Shown here in pieces: positions 20,863 to 31,890 of a DNA stretch of 64,000 bases (within the stretch, counting starts at the first letter, position 1; the number at the start of each line of letters is the position of its first letter). The translations under genes and the position numbers were made by a program. The notes beneath the pieces are model-generated. The model was not told the DNA's origin. It did not search any database and was given only the letters and a program-made list of their open reading frames with translations. Where the stretch lies: NCBI RefSeq assembly GCF_023065955.2, contig NW_026623008.1:12678501-12742500 (forward strand), written 5' to 3'. The DNA is from Ursus arctos. Taxonomy: Eukaryota > Chordata > Mammalia > Carnivora > Ursidae.

Positions 20863-22717
20863 TGGCCTCTTGCCTGTGCACCTCCCCCCCCCACCGCTGA
20901 TGATGGCAAACGCGTGCTGTCCATGGTGGAGGAAGGAATCCCTTTCCCATCCCACAGAGCAACATTGTCCTGGCCCTTTGTTTAATTCTGCCTGGGCTGA
21001 TCATTTCACAGGTGGGGAAGTCGAGGTGAACAGCCTTACTCTTCTGGCCCATATGCAGCAAGCCAGCCCTGGGACCCAGGTCTCCAGGCCCACATCTTAG
21101 GTCTCCTTCTGGAAGAGTCCCTCAAATCATCTTCAGGCCCTCCCCATTGCCTGAATGCTCAGCTTTGAGGTTTCCTTCTTTGGTGTTTTGTAGGAGGTAT
21201 CCAGCGAGTGCATGTACTTTGGGGCTGTGGAGGGGGGGTATTAGGGAATGCTGAGTCCCTGGGGAGTGAGGCTAAAGCAGAGCTGGGCCCCGAGCCTGCC
21301 TGTGGTACGTTCAGGAGAACACCGCGTGCACTCAGCCTGGAGGCCCTGAGGCCCGGGCTGTGATCAGTGTCTCTTCCAGCCCTGCTTAGGGCGGCCGCTC
21401 CTAAGGCTTGGGAATGGAGGAAACTACTTGTCACCAACTTGCAAAACAAAAAACCAGTGAGTTCTTTCCAGAGCTAGAAGCAGATGGAAGTCCGGGGGGT
21501 GTCAAGCCTGCAGCTAGCCTCGGCCCTAGGGGGACTTGCGTGGAGGGGGAAGGGGAAGCAGCTGGACCACTGTCACACGGGTTTATCCAGGTGGAAGGCC
21601 ATCATTCGTCACACCTGTGCCATGCAAGGCAGGGGTCCCCCTCAGCCCTCTCAGTAGCAGATTCTGCAGTTGAAATGCACGCAGGTTCGCCTCGCGCTGT
21701 CTTAGCTCCAGGGCCTGCTGTGTCCTGAATCCTTCACTGTGTCAACTCAGGACCATCTCCTCCTTGAGCTGGCCGATTGTTCTTGATGTCCCCAGCTCTT
21801 CCACTGAACCTCCTAGTCCGGGAGCAAAGGGGCTGTAAATAAACATGTCGGAGTGTGAGAGGAGTGGATGTTTCCGGTGCCTGTCAGGGCTGGGCACCCC
21901 GCAGAGGGGGGCTTCTGGTGGCATGGGGGTGACTGCAGCCTCTGATGGGCTCTGACATCATTTGCAGGTGGGGGAGGCTGTCTCATGTTGATGGGACTCA
22001 GGGTAACAGGCCTGGGGAACAACACCTGGGGCGAGTGGGAGCGCCCCGAGGGACTACTTGGACATTTGCCCAGGCTTTGGAGTCACTGTCAGTCCCTTCC
22101 TAGTGGAGAAAGGAGGATCCAGACTGTCTAGATCATGTGTCGAGGGGTGGAATGCAAGTCCTAGGGAGGACTTCCTGGAGGAGGAGTATCAGCAAGCTCA
22201 CGGGCAGAGTTCACTGTGGGCTCCCCTCTGCTGAGGGGTGGCCCTGGACAAAAGGTCCCCTCTCTGCCTGGAAACGTCGCCAAGTCTAGAGTCTGCACCT
22301 TCTCCCACGTCAGACTGGAGTCCCATTAGAGGCAGAGCTGTATGTCCACCATCAGTCTGACAGTGACCCACGACTGGGAGGAACTATGTGCCACCGGACC
22401 AGCAGCCCCCCGAGGGCAGGTGCTGAGTCTCCCCAGTCAAGGATGTGTCTTCCCCCCCTCATCTAGCAGCAAGGAGAGGTCTTCCTTGCTCTCTGCTGAT
22501 GATCACAGGCCTTCAGCTCCCTGCAGGGCCACAGGACCATTGAGAAAGAGTAGAGGGCTTCCAAGAAGACAAGGATAGCCACGGAGATAGCAACTGGTGT
22601 TTGCCGTGAAAGCTTAGCCTCATCCCCTCCCCTCTCGGGAGCTCAGGCTCCCCCAAGCATACGCCAAGAGGCTTCCCAGCATTTCAGAAGCGCACTTCTG
22701 GCTCTGCGAACTCCCAC
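20863..22717. other. Mostly unique intronic sequence
   Basis: A weak antisense MIR at 20995-21095 (atttcacaggtggggaagtc). Otherwise no recognised feature. Confidence 0.4.
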
Positions 22718-22759
22718 CACTCACCTTCTGCCTCTCACCTTCCGCCACTCACCTTCCGG
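22718..22759 (+). repeat. 14-bp unit, three tandem copies
   Basis: cactcaccttctgc, ctctcaccttccgc and cactcaccttccgg lie end to end. Confidence 0.85.
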
Positions 22760-24185
22760 AGGGAGCCTGCTTGCAGCACCGCCCCCCCCCTTCCTCCACC
22801 TTCACGCGTCTCCCTCCTCAAGGACTCTGGCTCCTGCTGGCTGGTGGCAGCTTCATTTCCCACCTCTTTGTGCTCCCAGCCTTCCTGGTGTCTGAATTAC
22901 CAGCCCTGTGGGGAACCAAAATCAAGAGACTCCAAACCCCGTCTGTCCCCCTCACCCGCCCAACGCTCTGGGAAGTGGCTCCTTTGAAGACTTCAATTTA
23001 ATCAAGAGAGAAAACAATCCTGAGAAAGTCCACTCACTCGGCTAGGTCTCTCAGAATTTTTCCTTGCCCAGCTCCAGATTTTCTAGGAAGAATGGGAAGA
23101 GGTTTGGGGGTGGGTACCTGGATCCCTCACAGCCCCCAAGAGTCTACCGACGCTTCTTTCCTCTCCAGGGCAGCTAAGATGCTAGAAGGGGCCTTTGTGT
23201 CATAACTCAGACAAAGGCACATCAGCACAGAGCTGGCACGTAGTAGGTGCTTTGCGGAGGCGGCCCCTTCCCCACGGAGAGGGCCTGAACCCGGCCCCCT
23301 GGAGGCTGCTCAGGGCCCACGGCTAACCAGAGACCAGATTTATGGTCACGACCAAGGAGAGTACAATGTCAGCTGCCTTGGGAATAGGCCAGGCTAGGAG
23401 GAAAGGGGCTTCCTGCCCTCGGGGCGCACTCCACCATCAGAAGGGGTGAGCTATGGTCTCCTTCACACCAGTGTCCATGAGTGATTTTAAAAGGAAAAAA
23501 AAAAACCAACTACCCATACTGGTGCTATTGAAGCTGCCAGTCGCCACTTCCCGCTCTTGGGCTGCGTGTGTAATTTGATGCACTGGTAGCATTTCTGCAG
23601 ATTACACATCATTCTCCCCACCAAAGCCGCACCTCTGACTGCTGTAATATTTACCTGACCGTGCAAGTAATTTTCAGGCCTCACTTAGTGAGCCGGTGAG
23701 GCATGGCGGAAAGCAGGGATGGAGTCGACTTCTGACAGCAGGCCCCAGTGGAGCTAAAATGTGGTGAGGAGGGGTCCTAGCCGGACAGCCGAGCACGGAG
23801 ACACCACCGCTCCGCCCACTTCACAGAGATAGGGACAGAGGATGGACTTCCAGGGGCTCTCTGCCAATATCCTCTAACTGCCATTTACATGCCTTTGATG
23901 ATGAGGATCTCACTACCCACTGCACACACACCGTTCCATCTCTGAGTGTCTCTGACAGTTAAAAAGTGCTGTCTTGACTTTGACGGCATCTGTCACCTGA
24001 TACCTTCAACCCATTAACGCTCTTTCTGCTTTATGAGTGACAGAGAATCAGGCAGTCCCTTGCTCAGGGAGTCACTGTGATGGAAGAGGAGGGCCTCCCG
24101 AGAGGCTGGCAGATGACGCTGCATATGGAGGCAGCTGGAAATGCACTATCGGCCTGAGCGACAGGTCGGGCCTTGCGGTTGCCCT
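22760..24185. other. Unique intronic sequence with one AT-richer patch
   Basis: No repeat family recognised. The patch at 23470-23690 (gtgtgtaatttgatgcactg, gctgtaatatttacctgacc) lacks repeat signatures and could be a conserved noncoding element; that is inference only. Confidence 0.35.
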
Positions 24186-24189
24186 TCCT

Positions 24190-24400
24190 GCTTGGGCTCC
24201 AAGCCCGGTTCTGCCACATCCTGGCTGCATGACCTTGGGCCAGTCAATTCACTTCTCAAGGCCTCAGTTTCCCCGTCTGTAAAGTGGGAATAACAAGAGC
24301 CCTACTTCAGGGTAACTGGAGGATCTGGGGAGCATGCAACATAAGGCCCTGCACACAGTGCCTGGCCCTGGGTAAACTCGTGGACACAGCGCGTCTCTGC
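24190..24400 (+). mobile_element. MIR fragment
   Basis: ggttctgccacatcctggct, gcatgaccttgggccagtca, ggcctcagtttccccgtctg, taaagtgggaataacaagag, ggccctgcacacagtgcctg. Confidence 0.88.
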
Positions 24401-24621
24401 CCTTGTCGTTACTACTGTCGTATCATTGTGACGTCGATGCTGCTTGGTCCATTGCCCATGTGACCTCACCAGTTGCTTCTTGCATTTTCCAGCATTGGAA
24501 TGAGTGATCTGGAGGAAATTGGATCTCCTGCTGGCGGCCTGGCTGCCTGGGGTGGGGGAGGGGGCTTCTGGAGCCTCTAAGTCTTGCCAGCTGGACAATA
24601 GAGGCATTGTAATCACAAGCG

Positions 24622-24674
24622 ACCTGAGGTCTGAAGAGCCTCCTGGACCTGAGGTCTGAAGAGCCTCCTGGACC
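24622..24674 (+). repeat. 25-bp perfect tandem duplication
   Basis: Unit 24622-24646 (acctgaggtctgaag...) is repeated exactly at 24647-24671, with a 3-base start of a third copy. Confidence 0.95.
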
Positions 24675-24713
24675 GTCTCCATCTGGCCTTTAGATGTACG
24701 TTAAAACTCCTCA

Positions 24714-24919
24714 GGGCGCCTGGGTGGCTCAGTTGGTTAAACGTCTGCCTTGGACTCAGGTCACGATCTCAGGGTCTTGGGATTGAGCCCAGCATCGGGC
24801 TCCCTGCTCAGCGGAGAGTCTGCTTCTCACTCTCCCTCTGCCCCTCCCTCCCACTCATGCTCTCTCTCTCTCTCTCTCAAATAAATTCATAAAATCTTAA
24901 AGCAAAAAAAACAAAAACA
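24714..24919 (+). mobile_element. Can-SINE (SINEC)
   Basis: gggcgcctgggtggctcagt head, gtctgccttggactcaggtc, gggctccctgctcagcggag, a CT run (ctctctctctctctc), ataaattcataaaatc and an A-rich tail. The target duplication aaaactcct lies at 24703-24711 and 24920-24928. Confidence 0.95.
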
Positions 24920-25089
24920 AAAACTCCTTGGATGACAAGGATGTGTAGGAGGAAAAACAGAGCCAACAAGGGCCTGGATCAGGGGCCTCGCTTCTGTCCG
25001 CTTCATGCTCAGATGAAAAGCTGCCTGCTCCCTGAATGAGGAGCCTCTGGCCAGGTCTCCCGCGCCTCCCCCGCGCTGCCCCCCCCCAC

Positions 25090-25675
25090 CCTAGCCCTGC
25101 AATCCCTTCTCCACCAGCAGCAGCCAGAGGGATCTTTTAATGAGTGAATCAGGTCAGATTACTCCCCGCTTAAGGTCCTCCCAGGTCTTTCTGTTGCAGC
25201 AAGAATGCAATTCAGCCTCCTCACACCAACTTGTAAGGTCTTCTGTGATCTGGCCTCAGGTAGCTCTCTGAACTGCCAGTCCACCACTCTCCCCCTTGCT
25301 CACTCCATTTCCACCCCCCAGTTGCCTTTCTCTTCCCTCACACAACACGCTTGATCCGTCTCAGGGCCTTTGCTCTCACCCCGGTGTGGCGTTCTCCTCT
25401 TCCTAGCCCCTCAGAAGCCGGCTCTCTCTTATCATTCAGCTTTTTGAGAGAAGCCTCTACTGGCCATTACAGAATCCCCGGGTCACCGTCTAGCGCCTGA
25501 CACTCGGGTTGGTTTGTTTCATAGCAATGAGCATCACTCCAGTCTGGCTCCTTGGATTTGCTCATGACCCTGTGTGTGACTGGTCTCTGGGTACAATGTG
25601 TGCTCCCTGAGCCCAGGGGCCGTGTCTCCTATAAGGGTGCTTGGCACAGAGCAGTAACTATTGACCACCTCCCCA
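25090..25675 (+). mobile_element. L2 LINE 3' region, sense
   Basis: ttactccccgcttaaggtcc, ttctgtgatctggcctcagg, ctcagggcctttgctctcac, gaagcctctactggccatta, gtgctccctgagcccagggg, gtgcttggcacagagcagta. Close to 600 bp, one of the best L2 copies here. Confidence 0.88.
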
Positions 25676-25689
25676 TCTCCTCCTTTCCT

Positions 25690-25835
25690 CCACCCTAGGA
25701 GACAGGCAGCAGTATCCCCATTTTATAGGCAGGAAGACCAGGCTCACAGAAGTTAATGATCTAAGTCTCTCAGTGAGTCTATGGTCAAGCTGGGATTGAG
25801 ACCCAAGACTCTGACTCCAAAGCCTACTTTTTCTT
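25690..25835 (-). mobile_element. MIR fragment, antisense
   Basis: cagtatccccattttatagg, ggctcacagaagttaatgat, aagctgggattgagacccaa, tctgactccaaagcc. Confidence 0.8.
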
Positions 25836-26205
25836 CTTCTTCTTTTTTTTTTTTTTAAATCACCTAGTCAGTGAAATCTTTGCTCTCTGGGGACGAGAAA
25901 ACAAAACACAACCAGATCTATAATGAAAAGCAAATGGGATTTTTTTTTTTTGATGTAATAACACCAAGTGTTCATTCAACACCAGGTAAAGATTTTTATT
26001 TTTAATATACTGGGTGATTTTTATTGGACAGTTTCCTTGTAATAAGACCCAACACCAGACTTCAATTTTCTTTCCCTCAGAGGAAATAATCCAGTCCTCC
26101 TACTGACCCGGTGGGGAGAGAGACCACCTGCACACCCTTTCTTGGGACCCAGAAAAGCAGCTGCCTGTGTGGCTCTTAGGACACCAGTGCCTAAGTCCAA
26201 CTCCC
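25836..26205. other. T-rich stretch and unique sequence
   Basis: Poly-T runs at 25847-25857 and 25940-25951. They look like simple runs; no SINE head follows either of them. Confidence 0.4.
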
Positions 26206-26209
26206 GGGG

Positions 26210-26340
26210 GTGGTGAAAATGGGTCTGGTCTGAGAGTCTGAATCTCTTCTCTGTCACTAGTCCACCGCTGTGTGTCTTGGGGCAAGTTGCTCAGCCTCTC
26301 TGGTGAAGGCATCTCCGAGGTCCATCTCAGAGATGGTCCA
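26210..26340 (+). mobile_element. MIR fragment, diverged
   Basis: ctgagagtctgaatctcttc, tctgtcactagtccaccgct, gtgtgtcttggggcaagttg, ctcagcctctctggtgaagg. Confidence 0.65.
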
Positions 26341-26764
26341 GGGGCTCAAGCGGTCCATCTCGAAGGATAGAACTGTGAGCTATATGCCATGCATTTGGGT
26401 CTCAGTTCTCTCGTGTTGCTGCCACATCATTATGCTGAGATTGGGGATATACGGTATTGAACAAATGGGTCGCAGCCCTGCCCTTCTGCAGTGCATGCCC
26501 TAAGACTCCCCGGCTAGTTACCACGAAGGTCCATGAAGCCTGCAGCCCTGCTTCCTGGCTCACCACTGTAGCGCCTGTGCTTAGCCCAGAGCTTGATGCT
26601 TAGCTCAGGCTCAGGAAATAAATATGTACAGGGGCTGGTGGAGGGAAGGGCGGAGGCCTTGCTGAGCTCTCCCTGAAGATGTTAGGGAAAGCTTTTGAGC
26701 TGAGTCATAAAGAATGAGCCAGAATCAGACAGGTGGTCAAGGAGAGGAGGGGCTTACAACCTAG

Positions 26765-26985
26765 ACCAGGGGTGGGCTACCTACGGCCTACAGGCCAAAC
26801 CCAGCCCATCATCTGTTTTTACAAATAAAGTTTTATTGGAACGTAGCCGTGTCCCTTCATCTGTGTATCGATTGTCTATGGCTGCTTTTGTGCCGGAACT
26901 GCAGAGCTGATGAGGTGTGACAGAGACTGTCTAGTCTGAAAATTCTAGAATACTTACAAACACAGAACATTTGCAGAGTCCTGGT
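26765..26985. mobile_element. hAT-Charlie-type DNA transposon relic
   Basis: ggtgggctacctacggccta, caggccaaacccagcccatc, acaaataaagttttattgga, attgtctatggctgcttttg, gtgacagagactgtctagtc. The order and content match a non-autonomous hAT-Charlie element; the exact family name was not assigned. Confidence 0.78.
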
Positions 26986-28290
26986 CTAGATAAGGAATCG
27001 GGCCAAGGGAAGGCCCAGAAACCTCTGGCTTGCTTGGAAACAGTATTGGCTACCTAATGGGCACGGCCTGGTGCAAAAAGATGGGGAGTCCTTCCCTCAA
27101 AACTGATTATAAATTTCAGGAAGGCAACAGCAAAGCATTCAAAAGAGCATGAGGCCCTCTAGGACAGGGCCCTGTGTGAGCCCATGGACGGTGCGCTGTG
27201 GAGCTGGCCCCGGGGGTGGGCAGCCCCTCCCACGGAAAACCAGAAGACTGTCCTGGGAGGTTCTGGGAGAAATCTCAACCCAGGTCTCTAGGTCCGGACT
27301 CAGAGTCTCCAAGCCCCAAGCCAACAGGGTGGAGGACCAGCCTACCTTTGTCAGCTCCCCTGCCTCCCCCCTTTCACGGGGCCTGGCTGTGATGAAAAAG
27401 CAGAGACAGGCCCAGCTCTGTCTCCCCGCCGGGTGCACCTTGGTGATCAGATGTGAGGCAGCCATGGGAAGAAACATGACAGTTTATGGGAATCTCTCTG
27501 GCGGCGCTGTTTTCCGCGTGCCCCTGGGGAACCGTCAGAGGAGGGGGCGGTGGGGGAAGGGACCCTGCTCTCCCCCACTTTGGGACAGCCAGACGAGGCA
27601 CAGCATCTCGCGGAAACCCCTACCCTGGGTGGCCTCTCACGCTCAGCCCCCTGGGTCCCTAGACGGATGTCCATGCCCTCTGTCCCTCTGTGGACAGCTT
27701 CCCTGACTCACCTCATCTTTCTCCACCCTTCTTTGTGCCCAGAGGCAGACCTGGACCGGCGGCATCACTGGGCTTCCTTGCCCACCAGCTTCCCGTTGCC
27801 TCTGGCCAACGGGAGGCACCTGCAGGTGATGGGCGAGCAGGGTCCTCGTTACTTGGCTCTTCCCTCCCAGATTCTTCTCCCTCCTCCTAAGCTCTTGTTG
27901 GCAGGGGAGGGGGTGGACATTCTGCTTCAGCTGCTCTTCTCTTGGTGCAGGTGAAACTCCCACTCCTTTGTCCCTTTCCCTCTGCTCCTTAGAGAAGCGG
28001 TATCTCCCGCTGGCCCCCACCCAGGGACCACCCCAGCCTCGTTGGGATGCCTTAGCCCTGCTTGCGTCTTTGCAAATAATCCTGCTCTTGATGTCTGCCC
28101 TGTACCCTTTGTGCATGGGCCATCTGTTTCCTGCCGGACCCTGCCTGACACCACCTCCCTCCCCCCCCATCAATCCACTGTGGCTCTGGTCAAATAGAGG
28201 CTTTCACACCCAGTCGGAGCCTGCGCGGGCACTTCCTGTGCAGGTGGGGGCTGACACCGAGCTCCCCCTTGACGGGAGGCTGAACAAGCC
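26986..28290. other. GC-rich unique intronic sequence
   Basis: Several long overlapping frames occur on both strands (for example 27149-27706 and 27643-28173), but they contradict each other and none shows a domain or splice context. Confidence 0.4.
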
Positions 28291-28294
28291 GCTC

Positions 28295-28470
28295 TGGGTA
28301 TCACTGCATACAAACCATCCCAAATCACAGCGGCTTTAAAAGCAACAACTAGTTTATTATCTTGCACGGCTACTCGGGCCAGGAATTCAAGCAGGGCTGG
28401 CCGGGCCATTCTAATACTTCCAGTGGCATCAGCTGGGGCCACGGGGTAGTATTCAGTTGGAATGGTCTTG
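28295..28470. mobile_element. Old MER-type interspersed repeat, family not assigned
   Basis: caaaccatcccaaatcacag, cggctttaaaagcaacaact, agtttattatcttgcacggc, gggccaggaattcaagcagg match a common dispersed repeat that starts with 'taacaaaccaccccaaaact'. Confidence 0.55.
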
Positions 28471-28886
28471 TCTGGAAGGTCAGGGCGGCTTCACCCCTGT
28501 GGGGCAGCGTGTGGGGCACGGCTGGAAGGCTGGGCCCCGCAAGATCCCCTCCCCGTTCACGTGCCCTTGCAGGACCAGAGTCGGAGGCCAGAAGTGGAGG
28601 CTGCCAGCCTCCTAAGGCATGGACATGGACTTTTGCCCCTTTTGCATATCCATTGGCAAAGAGCGTGCCCGGTTTCAAAGGGAGGGAGCCCGGACCCCCG
28701 TCTCTCAATGCGGGGGTGTCAAAGGATGAGGCTCCATCTTTAACCCCCCTCCTCCAATCATCATCATCACTTTCTTTTGCTTAGAGTTCGGCTCACAGAA
28801 CCATTGTCCGGGGCCAAACTTGCCCTGTAGATTGAGTTGGTTAGATACACATGGGGGGGGGGGTGTTTTTTAATTAAATGGCTTTC

Positions 28887-29051
28887 GGGGCACCTGGGTG
28901 GCTCAGTAGGTTATGCGTCTGCCTTCGGCTCAGGTCATGATCTCAGGGTTCTGGGACTGAGCCCCAGATAGGGCTCCCCACTTGGCAGGGAGTCTGCTTC
29001 TCCCTCTGCCCCTCCCCCGACTCATGCTCGCTTGCTCCCAAATAAATAAAT
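28887..29051 (+). mobile_element. Can-SINE (SINEC), short
   Basis: ggggcacctgggtggctcag, gcgtctgccttcggctcagg, tcatgatctcagggttctgg, ggcagggagtctgcttctcc, then aaataaataaataaa. The flanks 28876-28889 and 29052-29064 resemble each other (aaatg.cttt.ggg), an aged target duplication. Confidence 0.92.
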
Positions 29052-29384
29052 AAATGACTTTGGGCCTGCGTAGCCCCCCCCCAATCTCAACACTGGCTCC
29101 CCACTTCCCACTGTATGCCAGAGGCTCACACTCCGGCATCTGCCTGACTCCTGGGACCCTTAACCTTGTGCTCCCAGAATAGCGGGCAGAGAGGACAAGT
29201 TTGCTCTGATGGGCTCATGCCCTGGACACAGATACACCCAAATAGTCAAGGCTTTGCACAACTCAGCTCTCCCAGCCTTGTTTCTGGAAGGGAATGCTGG
29301 TCCAGCACATACGGTCACCTTATCTGCAGATCCCCAAGATGGAACAAGAACGGTGTTGGGAAAGAGCCCGATGTTCTTGTCACC

Positions 29385-29600
29385 ACACTGCCTGTGTGAC
29401 CTTGAACAGACCACCTGGCCTCCTGGGGCTGCTGCTCCTGCCTCATGCAGGACAAAGGAAAGAGCATGGCTTAGCGTCACCCTGAGTCTGGACGGGTTTT
29501 GGACAGGTCGCTTTGTCACTCTGGCCTCGGTTGCCTCCTCTGAAAACTGGGGTCCCATTGAGCACCCCACAGAGCTGTTGAGAGGATGGCACATGGTGAC
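29385..29600 (+). mobile_element. MIR fragments
   Basis: cctgtgtgaccttgaacaga, then a second set gacaggtcgctttgtcactc, ggcctcggttgcctcctctg, aaaactggggtcccattgag. Two cores or one rearranged MIR. Confidence 0.6.
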
Positions 29601-29689
29601 GGGCACAGAGCCCTGGGTCCCATGCATCTGACATGCTGTGCCTGCTTCGAGCTTTCAGAGCCCAAGACCCCCGCCCAGGCTGGGGTCCC

Positions 29690-29757
29690 TCACCTCGGTG
29701 TCTAGCACAGGGCCCTACACATAGTAGGTTCTCAGGAAATGCTTGTTGAATTGAACT
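29690..29757 (+). mobile_element. L2 3' end
   Basis: agcacagggccctacacata, gtaggttctcaggaaatgct, tgttgaattgaactgac. Confidence 0.8.
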
Positions 29758-29759
29758 GA

Positions 29760-29955
29760 CCCTTTGGCCAACAAAGCAGTAGCAGGTGGAATAAACTCAT
29801 ACGTCCAGTAAGAACCCTGTATAAGGATGCTCTTAGACGCAGCGTGCGTGGTAGAGACAAACTGGAAACTGTCCAGGTGTCTGTTAGCAAGAGTACATGC
29901 ACGGTGGTGTCTTCCTCCTGTGGAAGACGACTCGGTGATAGAAAGGACTGGACTG
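29760..29955 (+). mobile_element. L1M 3'-UTR, left part, split by SINE
   Basis: acaaactggaaactgtccag, gtgtctgttagcaagagtac, and aagacgactcggtgatagaa match the old L1M 3' block 'aactggaaacaacccaaatgtcc...'. It continues after 30181. Confidence 0.7.
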
Positions 29956-30126
29956 GGGGCGCCTGGGTGGCGCAGTCGTTAAGCATCTGCCTTCGGCTCA
30001 GGGCGTGATCCCGGTGTTATGGGATCGAGCCCCACATCAGGCTCCTCTGCTGGGAGCCTGCTTCTTCCTCTCCCACTCCCCCTGCTTGTGTTCCCTCTCT
30101 CGCTGGCTGTCTCTATCTCTGTCAAA

Positions 30127-30169
<43 letters not shown>

Positions 30170-30170
30170 A
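29956..30170 (+). mobile_element. Young Can-SINE (SINEC, bear/seal-like subfamily)
   Basis: gggggcgcctgggtggcgca, gtcgttaagcatctgccttc, ggctcagggcgtgatcccgg, ttatgggatcgagccccaca, tctcgctggctgtctctatc, then about 12 aaat units. Perfect 14-bp target duplications, aaaggactggactg, lie at 29942-29955 and 30168-30181. The perfect flanks and near-consensus body mark the most recent insertion in the window. From memory this subfamily is typical of panda, bears and pinnipeds. Confidence 0.95.
30124..30170 (+). repeat. (AAAT)n microsatellite in the SINE tail
   Basis: About 12 uninterrupted aaat units. Confidence 0.97.
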
Positions 30171-30181
30171 GGACTGGACTG

Positions 30182-30742
30182 TGAGTACACAGAGTAACAT
30201 CGGTGGATCTCAGAAATACGCTGGGAGCCCAGAGCTTTCACTAGATACTACATGTTGTACGATTCCACTTCCCTGAAACTCGAGAACCGGAAAAAATGTT
30301 GTGAGAAAAATTGGAATACTGGTTGCCTCTGGGGGCAACGATTGACTGGGAGGGGAAGAAGGAACTTTCTGGAATGATGGTGATGTACATCGTGTGAGGG
30401 GTTTGGGTTACACAGATGTATGTGTTTCTCTTTGAGATTCGTGCATTTCGTTGAACACACATTCAAACACTCAAAGAGGAGAATGGCACATAAATATTGA
30501 ACTCTAATTGGTGACAGGTGTACTGAAGCATTTAGGGGCAGAGGGGACTGATGTCTGCAACTTTGCCTCAAAGGACGGGGAGGGATGAGGAGAAGGGGAG
30601 GTCTGCGACAAAGCCGGTGTGGCGAGGTAGCCGTCATAGAAGCTAGGTAGCAGGTGCCCGGGTGTTGGTTTTAAACTTCTTTATGATTTCCTGTACGTTT
30701 GAAAATATTCACCATCAAATATTGGAGGAATAAAACATGAAG
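30182..30742 (+). mobile_element. L1M 3'-UTR, right part
   Basis: ctacatgttgtacgattcca, attggaatactggttgcctc, gattgactgggaggggaaga, tttctggaatgatggtgatg, ggtttgggttacacagatgt, then gtacgtttgaaaatattcac and an A-rich end near 30730. The order matches an old L1M 3' end in sense orientation. Confidence 0.78.
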
Positions 30743-30889
30743 CTAGAGGATGAAGCCAGGGAGTAGGACACCAGTGACTCGTGGAAGGTCACTCCGTCTG
30801 TCACAGACACTAAGACTGGTTTTCAGGAAGGTGAACGTCAGTTGTAAAGACGCAGTAGAGAGAGGGTGGTATTTGCCAAGCTGGATCTG

Positions 30890-31000
30890 GACTGTGGGCA
30901 CGCTGGCAAGCCCGTTCACCTCCCTGAGCCTCTGTACCGCCGTCTGTAAGATGCAGGCAGCCTTGCCCAGACGGGTGTCGCGGGGATGAAATGAGAACCC
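30890..31000 (+). mobile_element. MIR fragment
   Basis: cacctccctgagcctctgta, ccgccgtctgtaagatgcag, gtcgcggggatgaaatgaga. Confidence 0.65.
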
Positions 31001-31084
31001 AGAAGCATTAACAAAGAGGACTTCCTAGGGAGCGGGTGGAAGCAACCTGACTCTTCCCAAGCAAGCCTGACCCGGCCTCACTGG

Positions 31085-31385
31085 AGCTTCAGCTTAGATG
31101 TGGCCTCCCGAAACAGGCCTCCTGGGCCACCTAATGTGCCATGGCCCCCACCCCTTGCATCCATCACTCTCCTTTAATTGTCTGCATGACACGTGTCCCA
31201 ATCCGATATGTGTCTTCTGTCTTCCTTAACTTGATTTCGTGTCTGTCTCCTCCCGCTGGAGCGTGGATTCCAGCAGAAGAGGGACTCTGCTTCGTTCGTG
31301 GTTTTATCCCTTGCACCTAAAACAGCCCCGAGCACATATTAGGGACACAATGTGTCGTTGCTGAAGGAAGGGATAAAGGAACATC
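31085..31385 (+). mobile_element. L2 LINE 3' region, sense
   Basis: ttaattgtctgcatgacacg, gtctgtctcctcccgctgga, gcgtggattccagcagaaga, acagccccgagcacatatta, gttgctgaaggaaggga. Confidence 0.72.
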
Positions 31386-31494
31386 TCTGGATAAGCCCTA
31401 GTGTGACCGCTCCAGGGCAGAATTCTGCCCCCCAGAATGTGCCTGTTGCTAACACCACTGGCACGGAGGCCCGGGAAGCGATGAGAGGTTAGAG

Positions 31495-31640
31495 ATTAGC
31501 CGTCTCCACCCCATTCACAGATGAGGAAATGGAGGCTGAGAGAGAACGCCAATTGCCAGCCTCCACTGCCGGTTGGTGGCTGAGCAGAGACGGAGCCCCG
31601 GCCTCCTGGCTCCCAGCGCGGTACTCTTTCTCTCTAGCAG
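31495..31640 (-). mobile_element. MIR fragment, antisense
   Basis: cattcacagatgaggaaatg, gaggctgagagagaacgcc, agacggagccccggcctcct. Confidence 0.75.
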
Positions 31641-31734
31641 GCTGCTGGGGCTGACCGGGCGGCTGCAGACGGACAGACAGGCTCCACTGGGCCGGACTGC
31701 CCGCAAGTCCACGCGCTAATTACAGGGCAGGATA

Positions 31735-31890
31735 TGCCAGCCTAGCAATGTTCGCCGGCGCGCTCCGCCCCTTGTTTAGCAGGTGGGCAGGCTGGCACGG
31801 GCGGCTGGTCGGCCACGGCCACGGCTCCGCCGGCGGCTGATCATGCTGACACAGGCCGGATTGTCGGCAGCGCCCGCGGAGCGTGGAGGG
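31735..31890. promoter_or_regulatory. Short CpG-dense patch
   Basis: ttcgccggcgcgctccgccc at 31750-31769, then many further CpGs through gcgcccgcggagcg. It is too short for a classical CpG island. No transcript or exon is recognisable at it, so regulatory meaning is speculative. Confidence 0.3.

Noticed and set aside
27149..28784. Cluster of medium-length overlapping frames on both strands
   Set aside because: Mutually incompatible and without domains; typical of GC-rich intron.
29956..30060. tRNA gene (A-box and B-box-like sequences in the SINE head)
   Set aside because: The tRNA-like segment is the head of a Can-SINE with a SINE body, tail and target duplications; there is no full cloverleaf.
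29956..30170. Dog origin based on the Can-SINEs
   Set aside because: The recalled dog SINEC_Cf head and middle differ from the copies here; the bear/seal-like subfamily fits better.
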